DNA of 8,097 bases, taken from positions 1 to 8,097 of the forward strand of contig JAHFUU010000092.1 in the NCBI GenBank assembly GCA_023264915.1, written 5' to 3'. Positions 6,256 through 8,097 of the stretch are shown here, one piece after another. The DNA is from Microthrixaceae bacterium. Lineage in GTDB: Bacteria > Actinomycetota > Acidimicrobiia > Acidimicrobiales > Acidimicrobilacustridaceae. A program made the translations under genes and the position numbers. The number at the start of each line of letters is the position of its first letter. Positions within the stretch are counted from its first letter, which is position 1. The notes under the pieces were generated by a model, which was given only the letters and a program-made list of their open reading frames with translations, was not told the origin of the DNA and ran no database searches.

Positions 6256-7137
6256 TCAGCGTTCCTGATCGCGGAGGAACTGCTCGACCTCGTCGATGAG
6301 GCTCGGTCCTGTCTCGAACACGTTTGTGTTCTCGTCAAAGGACTCCTCGAGCTGGGCCACGTACTGGGCCGTCTCGTCGTCGCCCTGAACGACCTCGTCG
6401 ACCTGCTCTTCATATGAGCGCGCGGCTATCTCGAGCTCGCCCGCCTCGACCTCGACGTGGAGCAACTCCGCGGTCTTCCTCACCAGAGCAAGGGCAGCTT
6501 TGGGAGACGGGGCCGTGGGGATGTAGGTCGGAACAGCTGCCCATAGCGATGCCGACGGGAGCCCTAGCTCATGGCAGGCCGCGTGGAGCACTCCGACTAT
6601 GCCGGTCGGACCCTCATACCGGGATGGCATCAGCTTGAGATCGGACACGACCTTGTCGTCATAGGCTGTCCCGAACACCGACACAGGCCGCGTATGGGGC
6701 ACCTCGGCCAGCAGGGCTCCGAGGGTGACGACAAGACGGACGTCATAGATGCGAGCAAGCCCTGTCACCTGTGAGCAGAACGTCCGCCAGTTGAGCTGCG
6801 GCTCGACACCGACCATCGTGATCACATCCAGGGACCGGGCGACCCGGGCAGCATCGGCGAAGTTGTTCTCGGGCCAGACGATCACCCGGCGGTTGTCGTC
6901 GTCGAAGCTGACTCTTGGTCGGGTTTCAGAGAAGTCATAGAAGCTCTCTGGATCGATCGTGGCGAACATCTTCGCGTTCCACGTGCTTCCCAGGTGCCGG
7001 ACCGCGGTAGTCGCGGCGTTTCCGGCGTCGTTCCAACCCTCGAACGCCACGAGCATCACGGGCTCGTCGAGGTCGGGCTGGGTCAACCATCGCACATGCT
7101 CCAGAGCCGGGAAGGGCTCGAGTCCGTCGCTCGCCAT
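6256..7137 (-). CDS. PAC2-family (proteasome assembly chaperone-like) protein
   Basis: This 293-residue protein carries the PAC2 family marks: MLVAFEGWNDAGNAATTAV (residues 28-46), YDFSETRPRV (67-76) followed by IVWPENNF (86-93), and TLGALLAEVPHTRPV (138-152). A Glu/Asp-rich, probably helical tail follows from about residue 225 to the end. Bacterial members are related to archaeal and eukaryotic proteasome-assembly chaperones, but their role is not established, and they occur in actinomycetes with and without proteasomes. No proteasome, Pup or ATP-grasp gene is in the window. There is no signal peptide or membrane segment. ATG 7137 gives a family-like N-terminus (MASDGLEP, then EHVRWL). A GTG at 7149 would add four residues, but it overlaps the TACGGT hexamer. 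The 163 bases before the next gene hold that gene's terminator and this gene's probable promoter, so it is likely a single transcription unit. Confidence 0.9.
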   Translation of the reverse strand: MASDGLEPFPALEHVRWLTQPDLDEPVMLVAFEGWNDAGNAATTAVRHLGSTWNAKMFATIDPESFYDFSETRPRVSFDDDNRRVIVWPENNFADAARVARSLDVITMVGVEPQLNWRTFCSQVTGLARIYDVRLVVTLGALLAEVPHTRPVSVFGTAYDDKVVSDLKLMPSRYEGPTGIVGVLHAACHELGLPSASLWAAVPTYIPTAPSPKAALALVRKTAELLHVEVEAGELEIAARSYEEQVDEVVQGDDETAQYVAQLEESFDENTNVFETGPSLIDEVEQFLRDQER

Positions 7138-7147
7138 CAGGTACCCC

Positions 7148-7153
7148 ACCGTA
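7148..7153 (-). promoter_or_regulatory. Candidate -10 element (TACGGT) for the PAC2 gene
   Basis: TACGGT on the minus strand lies 10 bases before ATG 7137. Transcription would begin about 3-4 bases before that ATG, giving an almost leaderless mRNA. The alternative GTG at 7149 would then not be transcribed. No strong -35 box is visible 17 bases upstream. The GGGG run between the hexamer and the ATG might also act as a weak ribosome-binding site. Confidence 0.3.
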
Positions 7154-7253
7154 CCGGCTGAGAACGTCGAGCGAGAGGTCGAACATGTGACCCCAGAGAG
7201 GGTTCGGCCACCTTCGGATCAAGGGTCAGCGGGTTCGGCGCCAGCCGAGGACG

Positions 7254-7286
7254 AAGGCAGACCCCACAGCTTGTCGGGTCTGCCTT
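7254..7286 (-). terminator. Strong hairpin terminator after the membrane-protein gene
   Basis: AAGGCAGACCC (7254-7264) and GGGTCTGCCTT (7276-7286) form a perfect 11-bp inverted repeat. Inside it, ACA and TGT can add 3 bp after a C-C mismatch, leaving a GCT triloop. It starts 14 bases past the stop codon at 7301-7303 on the minus strand, just where an intrinsic terminator belongs. The sequence after it has only a short, broken T-run (TT then CGTCC), as is common for actinobacterial terminators. The symmetric stem could also act on the plus strand, but no plus gene ends nearby. Confidence 0.75.
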
Positions 7287-7300
7287 GTGCCCGTCGCTGC

Positions 7301-8059
7301 TCAGGAGTGCGTGAATGTGGCGGGGCCGTAGCACCCTCCGCCGCCGTACTTCACCGTGAGCGAACCGGCGGGAGCGCTGGGCACATGAATCGTGCCCGAG
7401 AAGTTCCCGATGGCGTCGGCCCGGACCCCCGTCAGCGCAAGCTTCAAGCCACCCGGGGCAAAGACCGCGACAGTCACGGCCGCACCTCCCTGGCTGACCG
7501 AGCCTCCAAAGGCGATGTCGAAGGGGTTGCCCGACCCTGAGTTGCTCGTTAGCGCGAACCCGCACGGCTTGGTCATCGGCGGCGCAGAGGATGCCGTCGG
7601 CCTGGTCGAGGTCGGAGCCGTGACGCTCGATGGCGGGGCGGAAGGCTTGGACACCGGCGGTGTCGAGGGGCTTGGCTGCGTGCTCGGTGGGACCGTCGAC
7701 TTCGGCGAGGTTGAGGTCGTCTCGCTTCCGATCGAGGGACCTGTCCCCGGTTCGGGGTCCGGATCGGTCACCGGCGCTGGAGTCGTCTGTGCCGACGGAC
7801 CAGGTGTTGGGACTGATGCGCCCGTTCCCGAGGAGGTCACCGTCTCCACATCAGCATCTCGCGAAGCTCCCGCACGTGTCGCGCCGACGCCCACCGCGGT
7901 GACCACGGCAACTGCTGCCACACCTGTGACCATTCGAGTCAGCATCGTGTCTCGGTCTGCTCGCTGGAGGCGGGCGTTCAGCCGGCCCGCATCTGTACCG
8001 GGCTTGACCGTGCGAGCGTGTTCTGAAAGTGCGGCCCGAAGGATGTCTTCCTCGTTCAT
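7301..8059 (-). CDS. Single-pass membrane protein with Pro/Ser/Thr-rich linker and C-terminal beta-rich domain; possible anti-sigma-like protein
   Basis: I do not recognise a named family. The 252-residue product has a short charged head (1-40, MNEEDILRAALSEHARTVKP at the start), one hydrophobic segment at about 43-61 (MVTGVAAVAVVTAVGVGAT) and a low-complexity Pro/Ser/Thr linker (about 72-163). A C-terminal domain of about 90 residues follows, with Cys166 and Cys243 possibly forming a disulfide. That domain contains ADAIGNFSGTIHVPSAPAGS (214-233), which resembles the GNFSGTV-type strands of Ig-like repeats in actinobacterial surface proteins. Positive charge before the membrane segment suggests the head is cytoplasmic and the linker and C-terminal domain are outside. 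The start has a good GGAGAGG site (8064-8070, 4 bases away) and overlaps the stop of an upstream frame (ATGA). This arrangement recalls membrane anti-sigma factors encoded after their sigma factor, but there is no zinc motif (HxxxCxxC) and the head is short. The role is an inference. Confidence 0.8.
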   Translation of the reverse strand: MNEEDILRAALSEHARTVKPGTDAGRLNARLQRADRDTMLTRMVTGVAAVAVVTAVGVGATRAGASRDADVETVTSSGTGASVPTPGPSAQTTPAPVTDPDPEPGTGPSIGSETTSTSPKSTVPPSTQPSPSTPPVSKPSAPPSSVTAPTSTRPTASSAPPMTKPCGFALTSNSGSGNPFDIAFGGSVSQGGAAVTVAVFAPGGLKLALTGVRADAIGNFSGTIHVPSAPAGSLTVKYGGGGCYGPATFTHS

Positions 8060-8097
8060 CTCGCCTCTCCAGTCTCTGTGGTGCCAGCGGTGGGGTC
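8056..8097 (-). CDS. 3' end of an upstream coupled gene (cut by the window edge)
   Basis: On the minus strand the frame entering from the right edge reads DPTAGTTETGEAR and then TGA. That TGA shares three bases with the ATG of the following gene (ATGA overlap). Thirteen open codons are too few to prove a gene. However, the exact four-base overlap and the good ribosome-binding site lying within this frame are typical of translationally coupled gene pairs. If the downstream protein is anti-sigma-like, a sigma factor would be the natural candidate here; nothing visible tests that. Confidence 0.4.
   Translation of the reverse strand, partial: DPTAGTTETGEAR

Noticed and set aside
6935..7222. A 95-codon minus-strand ORF overlapping the PAC2 start.
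   Set aside because: It overlaps the conserved PAC2 N-terminus in another frame, becomes Arg-rich and matches no family I recognise.
7560..7850. Repetitive Pro/Ser/Thr codons as a possible DNA tandem repeat.
   Set aside because: The low complexity is in the protein linker; I see no regular nucleotide period or exact repeated unit.

Overview
The window is GC-rich (roughly two thirds G+C) chromosomal DNA. It most resembles a high-GC actinomycete: the protein families are typical of that phylum, and TAnnnT hexamers sit a few bases upstream of several start codons, as in leaderless actinobacterial genes. Acidimicrobiia or a nearby deep-branching class is my guess, not something the sequence proves. 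There is no tRNA, rRNA, insertion sequence, CRISPR array or phage gene. The density of long spurious frames on both strands is a by-product of base composition.

Layout from left to right. (1) Positions 1-1133, minus strand: the N-terminal 377 codons of a SNF2-family DEAD/DEAH helicase, cut by the left edge before its ATPase motor. (2) Positions 1134-1460: a divergent intergenic region with a candidate leaderless 31-codon ORF and a 9-bp perfect hairpin that contains that ORF's stop codon. (3) Positions 1461-3761, plus: glnD, the PII-protein nucleotidylyltransferase, with its NTase, HD and two ACT domains intact. (4) Positions 3800-4531, plus: a NUDIX hydrolase with the Nudix_N N-terminal domain. 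(5) Positions 4616-6082, plus: an amidase-signature hydrolase with a complete Lys-Ser-Ser triad. (6) Positions 6083-6255: a short convergent gap. (7) Positions 6256-7137, minus: a PAC2-family protein. (8) Positions 7254-7286: a strong hairpin, probably a terminator for the next gene. (9) Positions 7301-8059, minus: a single-pass membrane protein with a short cytoplasmic head, a long Pro/Ser/Thr-rich linker and a C-terminal beta-rich domain. Its start codon overlaps the stop of a frame that enters from the right edge.

The plus-strand genes glnD, NUDIX and amidase are closely spaced (38 and 84 bases) and may be partly co-transcribed, but their functions do not form a recognisable pathway. glnD is the only clear nitrogen-regulation gene here: no glnB/glnK, amtB or glnA is adjacent. 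The membrane protein at the right end looks like the second gene of a translationally coupled pair, a layout common for ECF sigma and anti-sigma pairs, but the partner lies outside the window.

I see no convincing new multi-gene system. The most interesting points are the candidate leader ORF and hairpin upstream of glnD, the recurring -10-like hexamer close to start codons, and the coupled membrane protein at the right edge.
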